This document shows, one piece after another, positions 8,642 through 17,122 of a DNA stretch of 64,000 nucleotides. Position numbers and translations under genes: made by a program. The stretch is from Shimia sp040370365 (lineage in GTDB: Bacteria > Pseudomonadota > Alphaproteobacteria > Rhodobacterales > Rhodobacteraceae). The stretch lies in the NCBI RefSeq assembly GCF_040370365.1, contig NZ_BAABWQ010000003.1, positions 62,001 to 126,000 of the forward strand, written 5' to 3'. Positions within the stretch are counted from its first letter, which is position 1; every line of letters starts with the position of its first letter. The notes under the pieces were generated by a model. It was not told the DNA's origin, made no database searches, and saw only the letters and a program-made list of their open reading frames with translations.

Positions 8642-10084
8642 TCAATGTCCCGTCAGTGCGGCCGCTGCGACTTGCGCAGCTGTGTCGACACCAAAGAAGT
8701 TTACAACTCCCAACAGCATAATGGCGGCACTGACCATCAACATCACGTGCTGGACAGAGGAGCGTGGGGCATCCAAGCCATCATTCTCTTCACCAAAGTA
8801 CATGAAGTATACAATGCGAAGGTAATAGAACGCACCAATTACGGAAGCCACAACCCCAGCAATGGCCAGCCATGCCAAACCCGCCTCAAAGGCGGCACGC
8901 AACACGTAGAGTTTCCCAAAGAAACCCAAGAACGGAGGCACGCCAGCGAGTGAAAACAGCAAAAACAGCATCGCCAAGGCGCGCCCGGGCGCGCGTTTGG
9001 AATACATGTTGAGCGATGCGATATTGGTCACCGGCTGACCATCTTTTTCCATCGATAGGATAAAGGCAAAGGTGCCGACATTCATTGTGACGTAGATGGC
9101 CATGTAGACCAACATGGCTTCGACGCCCAACGCTGTCCCGGCGGCCAACCCCATCAGCGCATAGCCCATGTGGGCAATCGAAGAGTAGGCCATCAGACGT
9201 TTGATGTTGGTTTGACCAATCGCGGCCACAGCGCCCAGAAACATCGACAGCACCGACAAGAGCGCGATGATCTGCTGCCAATCGGCAACCACACCACCAA
9301 AGGCGTCAAACAGCACGCGGGCAAACAGCCCCATTGCGGCGAGTTTTGGAGCCGTCGCAAAGAACGCGGTGATCGGGGTTGGCGCACCTTCGTAGACATC
9401 AGGCGTCCACATGTGGAACGGGACAGCGGACACTTTGAACGCCAAACCGGACAAGACAAAGGTCAGACCAAACAGCAAGCCCAGCGGCGCGTGGCCGTGG
9501 CCAACGGCCTCAATGATGCCAGAGAACTGCGTTGTGCCTGCAAAGCCATACACAAGCGAAGAACCATAGAGAAGCAAACCAGAAGACAGTGCGCCAAGCA
9601 GGAAGTATTTCATCCCGGCTTCAGTGGACTTGATGCCATCCCGCCGCAGTGAGGCGACGACGTAAAGTGACAAAGACTGCAGCTCCAGCCCCATATAGAG
9701 CGCGATCAGATCTCCTGCGGAGACCATGGTCATCATCCCGACCATCGCCAATGTCACCAACACCGGGTACTCAAAACGCAGCATGCCTCGGCGCGACATG
9801 TAGTCCTGCCCCATGACAAGCACTGCTGCGCCGGATAGAAGCATCGCCACCTTGGCGAACCGGGAGAACGCATCGTCGTGGAACATGCCGTTAAAGCCAA
9901 CATTTTCGCCACTGCCGGTTGCACCAATCCACACCGCGAAGAGAACAAACACACCAGCGGTCAACCACGTGAGGGGCGTCGCCAGTTTGTCTTTGCCGGT
10001 ATAGACCACCGCCACCAGTGCCAACATGGCAAAGAGCGCCAGAAGGATTTCCGGGAGGATGATATTCAGATCAGCCTGAATCAT
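8642..10084 (-). CDS. nuoN: NADH-quinone oxidoreductase subunit N
   Basis: An antiporter-like membrane subunit of complex I (480 residues, about 14 transmembrane helices), forming part of the proton-pumping arm. Family signatures include GLELQSLSLYVVASLRR (with the conserved Glu in TM5), FKVSAVPFHMWTPDVYEGAP and LMAYSSIAHMGYALMG (Lys/His-bearing broken helix region). It is the last nuo gene, 14 bases after nuoM, and has an AGGAGC ribosome-binding site. Confidence 0.96.
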   Translation of the reverse strand: MIQADLNIILPEILLALFAMLALVAVVYTGKDKLATPLTWLTAGVFVLFAVWIGATGSGENVGFNGMFHDDAFSRFAKVAMLLSGAAVLVMGQDYMSRRGMLRFEYPVLVTLAMVGMMTMVSAGDLIALYMGLELQSLSLYVVASLRRDGIKSTEAGMKYFLLGALSSGLLLYGSSLVYGFAGTTQFSGIIEAVGHGHAPLGLLFGLTFVLSGLAFKVSAVPFHMWTPDVYEGAPTPITAFFATAPKLAAMGLFARVLFDAFGGVVADWQQIIALLSVLSMFLGAVAAIGQTNIKRLMAYSSIAHMGYALMGLAAGTALGVEAMLVYMAIYVTMNVGTFAFILSMEKDGQPVTNIASLNMYSKRAPGRALAMLFLLFSLAGVPPFLGFFGKLYVLRAAFEAGLAWLAIAGVVASVIGAFYYLRIVYFMYFGEENDGLDAPRSSVQHVMLMVSAAIMLLGVVNFFGVDTAAQVAAAALTGH

Positions 10085-10098
10085 GTCTCAAGCGCTCC

Positions 10099-11643
10099 TT
10101 AGTGCGATGCCGACTGGTCGGCGGAAGCGCCGTTTGCCAGTGCGGTGTCATAGTTGGAAATCAAGTGCTCAACTGAGGGGCCGATGATGTCGGTGACCAA
10201 GGATGGGTAAATACCCAACAGAATGGTCATGGCCACCAGCGGCGCAAAGATCAGTTTTTCACGCTGTGTCATATCTGAGATCGACTTCAGGCTTTCTTTG
10301 ATCAGATCGCCCAAGACAACGCGGCGGTAGAGCCACAGCGCGTAAGCCGCTGAGAGGATCACGCCGGCGGTTGCGACAAGCGCTACCCATGTGTTGGCCT
10401 GAAACACACCCATCAAGGTCAAGAACTCTCCCACAAAGCCCGATGTGCCGGGCAGGCCGACGTTGGCCATGGTAAAGAACATGAAGATCAGCGCGTAAGC
10501 TGGCATGCGGTTTACAAGGCCGCCGTACGCGTCGATGTCACGTGTGTGCATCCGGTCATAAATCACACCTACACAGAGAAAGAGCGCGCCAGAGATAAAG
10601 CCGTGGCTGATCATCTGAAAAATGGCGCCGTCGATACCCTGTTGGTTGGCCGCAAAAATCCCCATGGTCACATAACCCATGTGTGCAACCGAAGAATAAG
10701 CGATCAGTTTCTTCATATCTTCCTGTACGAGCGCAACCAGCGAGGTATAGACGATCGCAATTGCGGACATCCATAGGATCAGCGGGGTCATGACCTCTGA
10801 GCCAACTGGAAACATCGGCAGGCTGAAGCGCAGGAAGCCATAGCCGCCCATCTTAAGAAGGATTGATGCCAGTACCACAGAGCCCGCGGTCGGCGCCTGA
10901 ACGTGTGCGTCTGGCAACCAGGTGTGCACAGGCCACATAGGCATTTTCACCGCAAAAGACGCGAAGAATGCCAAGAACATGAGCGTCTGTGCGCCCCCCA
11001 TGACAGAGAACCCTAAGATCGTCATGGGCTCCGAGGCAAACTCATATGTCATCAGCGTTGGAATGTCGGTGGTCCCGGCATTCACAAACATCGCCACCAT
11101 TGCGATCAGCATGAGAACTGAGCCAAGGAAGGTGTAGAGGAAGAATTTGAAAGACGCGTAGATGCGGTTGGCACCGCCCCAAATCCCGATGATCAGGAAC
11201 ATTGGGATCAGGCCCGCTTCAAAGAACAGATAGAAGAGCACGAGATCCAACGCCATGAACACGCCAAGCATCAGCGTCTCCAAAAGCAGGAAGGCGATCA
11301 TGTATTCTTTGACACGTTTGGTCACGCCCCAAGAGCCCCAAATCACCAAAGGCATAATAAACGTGGTGAGCATGACAAACAGCACAGAGATGCCGTCGAC
11401 ACCCATCTTATACTTCATGCCCATAACCCACTCACGTTCTTCCACAAACTGAAAGTCCGTGTTGGAGGGGTCAAAGCCGGCCAGAATGAACAGCGATACC
11501 ACAAAGGTGATCACCGTGGTTGTCAGGGCAACACGCTTGGCATTGCGCTGTGCCATCTCGTCTTCTCCACGCAGAAAGACCACAAGGATCAAAGCTGCAA
11601 ACGTCGGGAGAAACGTGACTAGGGAGAGCAGGCTGTCGTTCAT
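10099..11643 (-). CDS. nuoM: NADH-quinone oxidoreductase subunit M
   Basis: A 514-residue antiporter-like proton-translocating subunit of complex I. Visible signatures are ALDLVLFYLFFEAGLIPMFL (conserved Glu of TM5), KMPMWPVHTWLPDAHVQAPT and KKLIAYSSVAHMGYVTMG, followed by several more helices. Its ATG overlaps the nuoL stop by one base (TAATG), so translation is coupled. Confidence 0.96.
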   Translation of the reverse strand: MNDSLLSLVTFLPTFAALILVVFLRGEDEMAQRNAKRVALTTTVITFVVSLFILAGFDPSNTDFQFVEEREWVMGMKYKMGVDGISVLFVMLTTFIMPLVIWGSWGVTKRVKEYMIAFLLLETLMLGVFMALDLVLFYLFFEAGLIPMFLIIGIWGGANRIYASFKFFLYTFLGSVLMLIAMVAMFVNAGTTDIPTLMTYEFASEPMTILGFSVMGGAQTLMFLAFFASFAVKMPMWPVHTWLPDAHVQAPTAGSVVLASILLKMGGYGFLRFSLPMFPVGSEVMTPLILWMSAIAIVYTSLVALVQEDMKKLIAYSSVAHMGYVTMGIFAANQQGIDGAIFQMISHGFISGALFLCVGVIYDRMHTRDIDAYGGLVNRMPAYALIFMFFTMANVGLPGTSGFVGEFLTLMGVFQANTWVALVATAGVILSAAYALWLYRRVVLGDLIKESLKSISDMTQREKLIFAPLVAMTILLGIYPSLVTDIIGPSVEHLISNYDTALANGASADQSASH

Positions 11644-13796
11644 TAGTGCGCTCCTCCGCTGAGCGTCATCAGAGTGATCAGCACAACAATGCCGATCACC
11701 ATGGCCAGAGCATAAGTAAAGATATAACCGGTCTGTGCGCGGCCAGCCAAACGGGTGAGCATTGGCACAAAGCCCATCGCCAAGCCGTTGATACCACCGT
11801 CAATCACGTTGCCGTCGCCGCGTTTCCAAAGGAAGCGGCCGATGGCCTGTGCGGGGCGTACAAAAATGAAGTCGTAGAGCTCGTCAAAGTACCATTTGTT
11901 TAACAGGAACAAATACAGCGGACGTTGGCTTTCGGCCAGTTTTGCCGGCATCGATGGGTTCCAGATGTAGAACCAAAGTGCCATGATTAGCCCCAGTACC
12001 ATCGCGATGAATGGGCTGACCTTTACCCATTTGGGTGCATGGTGCGCTTCGTCCATCACATGATTGCTTGGGTGTGTGAAGATTGCACCTTGAGGGGCTT
12101 CGCCGTGGTGGGCCATTGCCACCGCTGCGTGATCAGGGTCAGCGTGTTTCTCGTCGTGATCATGGCCATCATCATGAGCATGATCATCGCCATGCGCATG
12201 ATCGTCTTTCTTGGCTTCTTCGTGATCGTCAGCATGGCCGTGATCGCTGTGTTCTGCATGGTGTACAGGCACGCCGTAGAATTTGTTGACCGTGTTGTGG
12301 TCGCCAAAGAAGGATCCAAACCAGATCATACCAGCAAAGATTGCGCCCAAAGACAGAACACCAAGCGGGACCAACATGACCATTGGGCTTTCATGCGCAT
12401 GCTCATGTGTATGCTTGTTGCCACGCGCCTCGCCATAAAAGGTCAGGAAAATCAGACGCCAGCTGTAGAAGCTGGTGAAGCAGGCCGCGATAACCAGCAT
12501 CCAGAAGCCATAGCCGCCAGCGGTGCCAGCCCAAGCGCTTTCAATGATCGCATCTTTGGACAAGAAGCCAGCAAACCCAATGTGGGTCAGCGGGATGCCC
12601 ACGCCGGTGATGGCCAGCGTGCCGATCATCATCGCCCAGAAGGTATAGGGGATCTTTTTACGCAGACCGCCGTAGTTGCGCATGTCCTGCTCATGGTGCA
12701 TCGCGTGGATCACCGAACCCGCGCCTAGGAAGAGCATTGCCTTGAAGAAGGCGTGGGTGAAGAGGTGGAACATCGCTGCCGAGTAAACCCCAACGCCAGC
12801 GGCCACAAACATGTAGCCAAGCTGGGACATGGTGGAATACGCGATCACACGTTTGATGTCATTTTGCACAAGGCCAATGGTGGCCGCGACAAAGGCTGTG
12901 GAGGCGCCAAGGAACACTATGAACGCTTTGGTGTCGTTTGCATATTCGATCAGTGGCGACATGCGCGACACAAGGAAGACACCGGCCGTCACCATGGTTG
13001 CGGCGTGGATCAGGGCCGACACAGGTGTCGGGCCTTCCATCGCATCAGGCAGCCATGTGTGAAGGAACAACTGTGCCGATTTGCCCATCGCGCCGATGAA
13101 CAGCAGGAAAGCAATTAAGTTGGCTGCGTTCCAGTCGCGCCACAGGAAGTGAAGCTCCATCTCCGCTAGCGCCGGTGCGGCAGCAAAGATATCGTCGAAC
13201 TTGATGCTATCGGTCAGCATATAGATGGCAAAGATGCCCAGCAGGAAACCGAAGTCGCCCACGCGGTTGACCACAAAGGCTTTGATTGCGGCAGCGTTGG
13301 CTGATGGTTTTTTGTAGTAGAAACCAATGAGCAGGTAAGACGCGACGCCCACACCTTCCCAGCCGAAGAACATCTGCAGCAGGTTGTCCGCGGTCACCAG
13401 CGCAAGCATGGTGAAGGTGAAGAAGGACAGATAAGCAAAGAAGCGGGCTTTATAGTTCTCGCCCTCGCCCCAGTTCTCGTCATGCGCCATATAGCCCATG
13501 GAATAGAGGTGCACGAGGGCGGACACCGTGGTGACCACAATCAGCATGATCGCTGTCAGACGGTCCACACGGATCGACCACGCTGTGTCCAAATGACCCG
13601 ACTGAATGAAATCCAGAATGTGGATCTGCTTGACGTGCTCAGCGTCAAGCCCAAGGAACACGATCCAGCTGAGCAGACAGGCTAAGAACAATAGACCAGT
13701 GGTCAGGTATTGCGCGGCCTTTTCACCAATCACGCGCCAACCAAAGCCTGCAATGATGGCACCGACAAGCGGCGCGAAGAGGATAATCTTTTCCAT
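11643..13796 (-). CDS. nuoL: NADH-quinone oxidoreductase subunit L with a histidine-rich insert
   Basis: The distal proton-pumping subunit of complex I, 717 residues, longer than the ~610 of E. coli NuoL. The core is ordinary: GWEGVGVASYLLIGFYYKKPS, KSAQLFLHTWLPDAMEGPTP, KRVIAYSTMSQLGYMFVA. Between about residues 505 and 565 lies an insert dominated by His, Asp and Glu (HGHADDHEEAKKDDHAHGDD and similar), just before the last helices that lead into the lateral helix. The family keeps a loop here, but this one looks expanded and metal-binding in composition. Confidence 0.96.
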   Translation of the reverse strand: MEKIILFAPLVGAIIAGFGWRVIGEKAAQYLTTGLLFLACLLSWIVFLGLDAEHVKQIHILDFIQSGHLDTAWSIRVDRLTAIMLIVVTTVSALVHLYSMGYMAHDENWGEGENYKARFFAYLSFFTFTMLALVTADNLLQMFFGWEGVGVASYLLIGFYYKKPSANAAAIKAFVVNRVGDFGFLLGIFAIYMLTDSIKFDDIFAAAPALAEMELHFLWRDWNAANLIAFLLFIGAMGKSAQLFLHTWLPDAMEGPTPVSALIHAATMVTAGVFLVSRMSPLIEYANDTKAFIVFLGASTAFVAATIGLVQNDIKRVIAYSTMSQLGYMFVAAGVGVYSAAMFHLFTHAFFKAMLFLGAGSVIHAMHHEQDMRNYGGLRKKIPYTFWAMMIGTLAITGVGIPLTHIGFAGFLSKDAIIESAWAGTAGGYGFWMLVIAACFTSFYSWRLIFLTFYGEARGNKHTHEHAHESPMVMLVPLGVLSLGAIFAGMIWFGSFFGDHNTVNKFYGVPVHHAEHSDHGHADDHEEAKKDDHAHGDDHAHDDGHDHDEKHADPDHAAVAMAHHGEAPQGAIFTHPSNHVMDEAHHAPKWVKVSPFIAMVLGLIMALWFYIWNPSMPAKLAESQRPLYLFLLNKWYFDELYDFIFVRPAQAIGRFLWKRGDGNVIDGGINGLAMGFVPMLTRLAGRAQTGYIFTYALAMVIGIVVLITLMTLSGGAH

Positions 13797-13802
13797 GCTC
13801 GC

Positions 13803-14108
13803 TTAGCCTTTCATCACGTTGACGTCTTCCACCGCGATGGTGCCGCGGTTTCGGAAGAAGGAGACGAGAATAGCAAGGCCAATGGCCGCCTCTGCAGCGG
13901 CGACTGTCATCACAAACAGCGCGAAGACTTGGCCAACAAGATCACCGAGGAAGGCCGAAAAGGCCACCAAATTGATGTTCACAGACAGCAGGATAAGTTC
14001 AATCGACATCAACAAAATGATGATGTTCTTCCGGTTCAGGAAGAGGCCAAAAATGCCAATGACGAACAATGTCGCGGCAACGCCTAGGTAGTGTTCCAAA
14101 CCAATCAT
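13803..14108 (-). CDS. nuoK: NADH-quinone oxidoreductase subunit K
   Basis: A small membrane subunit of complex I (101 residues, three helices). The conserved GLFLNRKNIIILLMSIELIL carries the essential Glu of helix 2 in the proton path, and VAAAEAAIGLAILVSFFR carries the Glu of helix 3. It lies 6 bases upstream of nuoL and 37 bases after nuoJ. The ATG is at 14108. Confidence 0.95.
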   Translation of the reverse strand: MIGLEHYLGVAATLFVIGIFGLFLNRKNIIILLMSIELILLSVNINLVAFSAFLGDLVGQVFALFVMTVAAAEAAIGLAILVSFFRNRGTIAVEDVNVMKG

Positions 14109-14145
14109 ATTTGGTCCCTCGGTTCTTTTTTCTCTTCCGGGAGGC

Positions 14146-14754
14146 TTACAGCCCCTGCCCCGGCTTTACGTCTTTCAATTCCATCGCGTCTTTTGGATCG
14201 CGCCACATCTGCTGCAGCACGTCTTGGCGTTTGATGTCTTTGCGGTGGCGCAGCGTCAGCACGATCGCCCCAATCATCGCCACCAGCAGGATAAGCCCAG
14301 CCAGTTGGAACAGCAGGAAGTACTGATCATAGAGGATCAGACCCAGCGCTTCGGTGTTGTGGGCATCGGTGGGTGTGACCGCACCGCGCAGCGCTTGTGC
14401 ATCATCGGCGAATTGCCACACGCCAAACGCCATGCCGAGTTGCATCAGAAGGATCAGCCCGATGAGCAGTGCCAGCGGCATATATTGCGCCATGCCCGCC
14501 TTGAGTTCGGCAAAATCGACATCCAGCATCATCACAACAAACAGGAAGAGCACCGCAACGGCCCCGACGTAGACGATGATCAGGAGCATCGCGACGAATT
14601 CCGCCCCCAAGAGCACAAACAACCCAGCCGCACTCAGAAATGCCAAGATCAGCCAGATCACTGAGTGAACCGGGTTGCGGCTGATGACGGTGAAAAACCC
14701 ACCGGTGATCACGCAGATCGAAAACAGCCAAAACGCAAGTGCTGCGATGGTCAT
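14146..14754 (-). CDS. nuoJ: NADH-quinone oxidoreductase subunit J
   Basis: A membrane subunit of complex I (202 residues, five predicted helices). Diagnostic stretches are SRNPVHSVIWLILAFLSAAG, GAEFVAMLLIIVYVGAVAVLFLF (the pi-bulge helix with Glu and Tyr) and a hydrophobic region ending LRHRKDIKRQ. The start overlaps the stop of the preceding carboxymuconolactone-decarboxylase-like gene by 4 bases (ATGA). Confidence 0.95.
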   Translation of the reverse strand: MTIAALAFWLFSICVITGGFFTVISRNPVHSVIWLILAFLSAAGLFVLLGAEFVAMLLIIVYVGAVAVLFLFVVMMLDVDFAELKAGMAQYMPLALLIGLILLMQLGMAFGVWQFADDAQALRGAVTPTDAHNTEALGLILYDQYFLLFQLAGLILLVAMIGAIVLTLRHRKDIKRQDVLQQMWRDPKDAMELKDVKPGQGL

Positions 14755-15158
14755 GTGTCACTTCCCTCTTGTTCCGCCATAACCTCTTGTACCAACTCCA
14801 TGGCACGTGTGGTGGCGGGTATACCGGCGAACATCGACATTTGTCCGATGGTCTCCACGATTTCTTGTTTGGTGGCACCCGCTTCGGTCAAGTGCCGCAC
14901 GGTCAGCCGAATTTGTGCATCCGCTTGGGCGCCTAACATGGTGAGCGCGCCAAGTGTCAGCAGCAGGCGTGTCTTGGCATCAAGACCACCCTGATTGAGA
15001 GAGTTGCCAAAAAACATCTCCATGACATCTTTGGGCATGGTCGGCCAAAGTGCCTCAAACCCTTTGGGCGTGAAGCTTTCCAGTGCAGGATTGAAGGCCT
15101 TCGCCATCTCCTGATACTGAGCGAACATCGCCTGATATGGGTTTTTTGGATCGTTCAT
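14751..15158 (-). CDS. Carboxymuconolactone decarboxylase/AhpD-like protein inside the nuo operon
   Basis: A 135-residue helical protein of the CMD superfamily. The core LDAKTRLLLTLGALTMLGAQ followed by IRLTVRHLTEAGATKQEIVETIGQMSMFAG is the family pattern of paired helices that trimerise. The redox CxxC of AhpD is absent, so peroxidase-reductase activity is unlikely. It overlaps nuoI and nuoJ by 4 bases on each side, so it is an integral, translationally coupled member of the operon. Its role is unknown; an assembly factor or quinone-related enzyme is possible, but that is inference. Confidence 0.85.
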   Translation of the reverse strand: MNDPKNPYQAMFAQYQEMAKAFNPALESFTPKGFEALWPTMPKDVMEMFFGNSLNQGGLDAKTRLLLTLGALTMLGAQADAQIRLTVRHLTEAGATKQEIVETIGQMSMFAGIPATTRAMELVQEVMAEQEGSDT

Positions 15159-15649
15159 CGGTACGGTGCATCAATCTCTAGGTTGCGGGCAATCTCTGCT
15201 TCCCAACGCGCGCCGTTCTCAAGCAGCTTGTCTTTGTCGTAGAACAGCTCTTCGCGTGTCTCGGTTGCAAATTCAAAGTTTGGCCCTTCGACAATCGCGT
15301 CCACAGGGCAGGCTTCTTGGCAGAAACCGCAGTAGATACATTTGGTCATATCGATGTCATAGCGCGTGGTGCGGCGAGAGCCGTCTTCGCGCGGTTCGGC
15401 GTCGATGGTGATCGCCTGTGCCGGGCAGACTGCTTCACAGAGCTTACACGCAATGCAGCGCTCTTCGCCGTTTGGATAGCGACGCAGGGCGTGCTCGCCA
15501 CGGAACCGCGGGGACAGCGGGCCTTTTTCGTGTGGATAGTTCACGGTGGCCTTGGGTTTGAAGAAATACTTCATACCGAGTTTGAAGCCGCCCAAGAAGT
15601 CCTTCAGCAGGAAGTAGCCGACCGCGCGTTTGTAGTCGATTGCTGTCAT
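15155..15649 (-). CDS. nuoI: NADH-quinone oxidoreductase subunit I
   Basis: A 164-residue peripheral-arm subunit carrying two [4Fe-4S] clusters (N6a, N6b). The two ferredoxin motifs are CIACKLCEAVCP and CIYCGFCQEACP. An upstream in-frame extension to 15706 runs into nuoH; the ATG at 15649 gives the normal N-terminus (MTAIDYKRAVGYFLLKDFLG). It starts one base after the nuoH stop and overlaps the CMD-like gene by 4 bases. Confidence 0.96.
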   Translation of the reverse strand: MTAIDYKRAVGYFLLKDFLGGFKLGMKYFFKPKATVNYPHEKGPLSPRFRGEHALRRYPNGEERCIACKLCEAVCPAQAITIDAEPREDGSRRTTRYDIDMTKCIYCGFCQEACPVDAIVEGPNFEFATETREELFYDKDKLLENGARWEAEIARNLEIDAPYR

Positions 15650-15650
15650 A

Positions 15651-16691
15651 TCAGCCTCCAATCGCCCAGCGGGCATAAGCACCGCCGAAAAGTTCGAATT
15701 TCGCAAGAAAAGACACCAGCACCACCCAAATCAGGGACATTGGCAGGAAGACCTTCCAACCAATGCGCATCAACTGGTCGTAGCGGTAGCGCGGGGTGAT
15801 CGCCTTTACCATCGAGAAGATGAAGAAGACAAAGCAGATTTTTGCAAACATCCAGAAGATGCCATCAGGCAGGAAGTTCACAGGGGACAGCCAGCCTCCC
15901 AGGAACAGCAGGGATACCAGCGCGCACATCAGAACGATGGCCACATATTCGCCGATCATGAACAACAGGAACGGCGTGGAGCTGTATTCCACCTGATAGC
16001 CGGCCACCAGTTCGGACTCCGCTTCGGGAAGATCAAACGGTGGGCGGTTGGTTTCCGCCATGGCCGAGATCAGGAACAGGAACAGCATCGGGAAGTGAGG
16101 CAGCCAGTACCAGCTGAGTGCGCCGTATTTGCCGTCTTGTGCCGTGACGATGTCGCCAAAGTTCATTGATCCGGTGGTGATGATCACGCCGATGATGATC
16201 AGGCCTAAGGAAACCTCGTAAGAAATCATTTGTGCCGCAGAGCGCAGGGAGCCCAGAAAAGGGTATTTGGAGTTGGACGCCCAACCGCCCATGATCACGC
16301 CATAGACTTCCAGAGAACTGATCGCCATGACGTAAAGAATGGCGACATTGATGTCTGACACCACCCAACCGTCGTTAAACGGGATCACAGCCCAAGCGAT
16401 CAGCGCCATCACCAAGCTGACCATCGGGGCCAGCAGGAAGACCACTTTGTCAGAGCCCGCCGGATAGACGATCTCTTTCACCGCATATTTCACAAAATCT
16501 GCGAAGCTCTGCAGCAACCCGAAGGTGCCGACGACGTTGGGTCCCCGGCGCAATTGAACCGCCGCCCAGATCTTTCGATCTGCGTAGAGCAGGAACGCCA
16601 AGGCCACCAGAAGCGGCACAACGACCAGCAGCACCTGACCCAGTGTCAGAAGCAGAATGCCGAGGTTCGTGGTGGTAAAGAATTCAGTCAT
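15651..16691 (-). CDS. nuoH: NADH-quinone oxidoreductase subunit H
   Basis: A membrane subunit of complex I at the quinone chamber (346 residues, about eight helices). Signatures: ERKIWAAVQLRRGPNVVG-like ADRKIWAAVQLRRGPN, FDLPEAESELVAGYQVEYSS (the acidic loop between helices 5 and 6) and ITPRYRYDQLMRIGWKVFLP near the end. It precedes nuoI by one base and follows a small lipoprotein gene. Confidence 0.96.
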   Translation of the reverse strand: MTEFFTTTNLGILLLTLGQVLLVVVPLLVALAFLLYADRKIWAAVQLRRGPNVVGTFGLLQSFADFVKYAVKEIVYPAGSDKVVFLLAPMVSLVMALIAWAVIPFNDGWVVSDINVAILYVMAISSLEVYGVIMGGWASNSKYPFLGSLRSAAQMISYEVSLGLIIIGVIITTGSMNFGDIVTAQDGKYGALSWYWLPHFPMLFLFLISAMAETNRPPFDLPEAESELVAGYQVEYSSTPFLLFMIGEYVAIVLMCALVSLLFLGGWLSPVNFLPDGIFWMFAKICFVFFIFSMVKAITPRYRYDQLMRIGWKVFLPMSLIWVVLVSFLAKFELFGGAYARWAIGG

Positions 16692-16697
16692 GGGTCC

Positions 16698-17114
16698 TCA
16701 CACCGTAGGTATTCCGTTGTCTTCGCAGTTCGCAACAATGACTTCTGCGTCAATTGTCTTGAGACCACGGGGCAACGCGGACGAGATGGTATATACCGAG
16801 TCTCCCGTCCACAGTTCGCCCTGATTGTCAGTTGTTGTACGCACATGCCTAGCGAACCCGAAACCACGGATCAGCGCATATTGCGCAGCCGCGCATTCGG
16901 CATAGACATGCACATCAGTTGCGTCACGCGCACCAGTCATCGACACGTGAAAGTTCACGAGATCACCTTCAAGCAGCCGTGTGTCCACACCCGCGTATTG
17001 GGGCGCAAAATCGACACCCTCACGCGTCACACTGCTTTCGGGCTGCGGGGCGCAGGCCGATAGCCCGGCCGAAGCGGCCAAAGCGATCAGGATATGTGAC
17101 GTGCGAAAGGTCAT
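16698..17114 (-). CDS. Predicted lipoprotein between nuoG and nuoH
   Basis: A 138-residue protein with a basic N-terminus, a short hydrophobic segment and a lipobox (LSAC, Cys at residue 21), so it is probably an envelope lipoprotein. The mature part contains four Cys-free beta-like stretches and three further Cys residues (AECAAAQYAL, VANCEDNG). The family is not recognised; similar small proteins occur at this place in other Rhodobacteraceae nuo operons. It lies 8 bases after nuoG and 6 bases before nuoH and is clearly co-transcribed. Function unknown. Confidence 0.8.
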   Translation of the reverse strand: MTFRTSHILIALAASAGLSACAPQPESSVTREGVDFAPQYAGVDTRLLEGDLVNFHVSMTGARDATDVHVYAECAAAQYALIRGFGFARHVRTTTDNQGELWTGDSVYTISSALPRGLKTIDAEVIVANCEDNGIPTV

Positions 17115-17122
17115 AGGTTGGT

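Noticed and set aside
13803..14108. Possible CRISPR-like or tandem repeats around the nuo membrane genes
   Set aside because: Repeated words reflect similar transmembrane codons; no regularly spaced repeats exist anywhere in the window.
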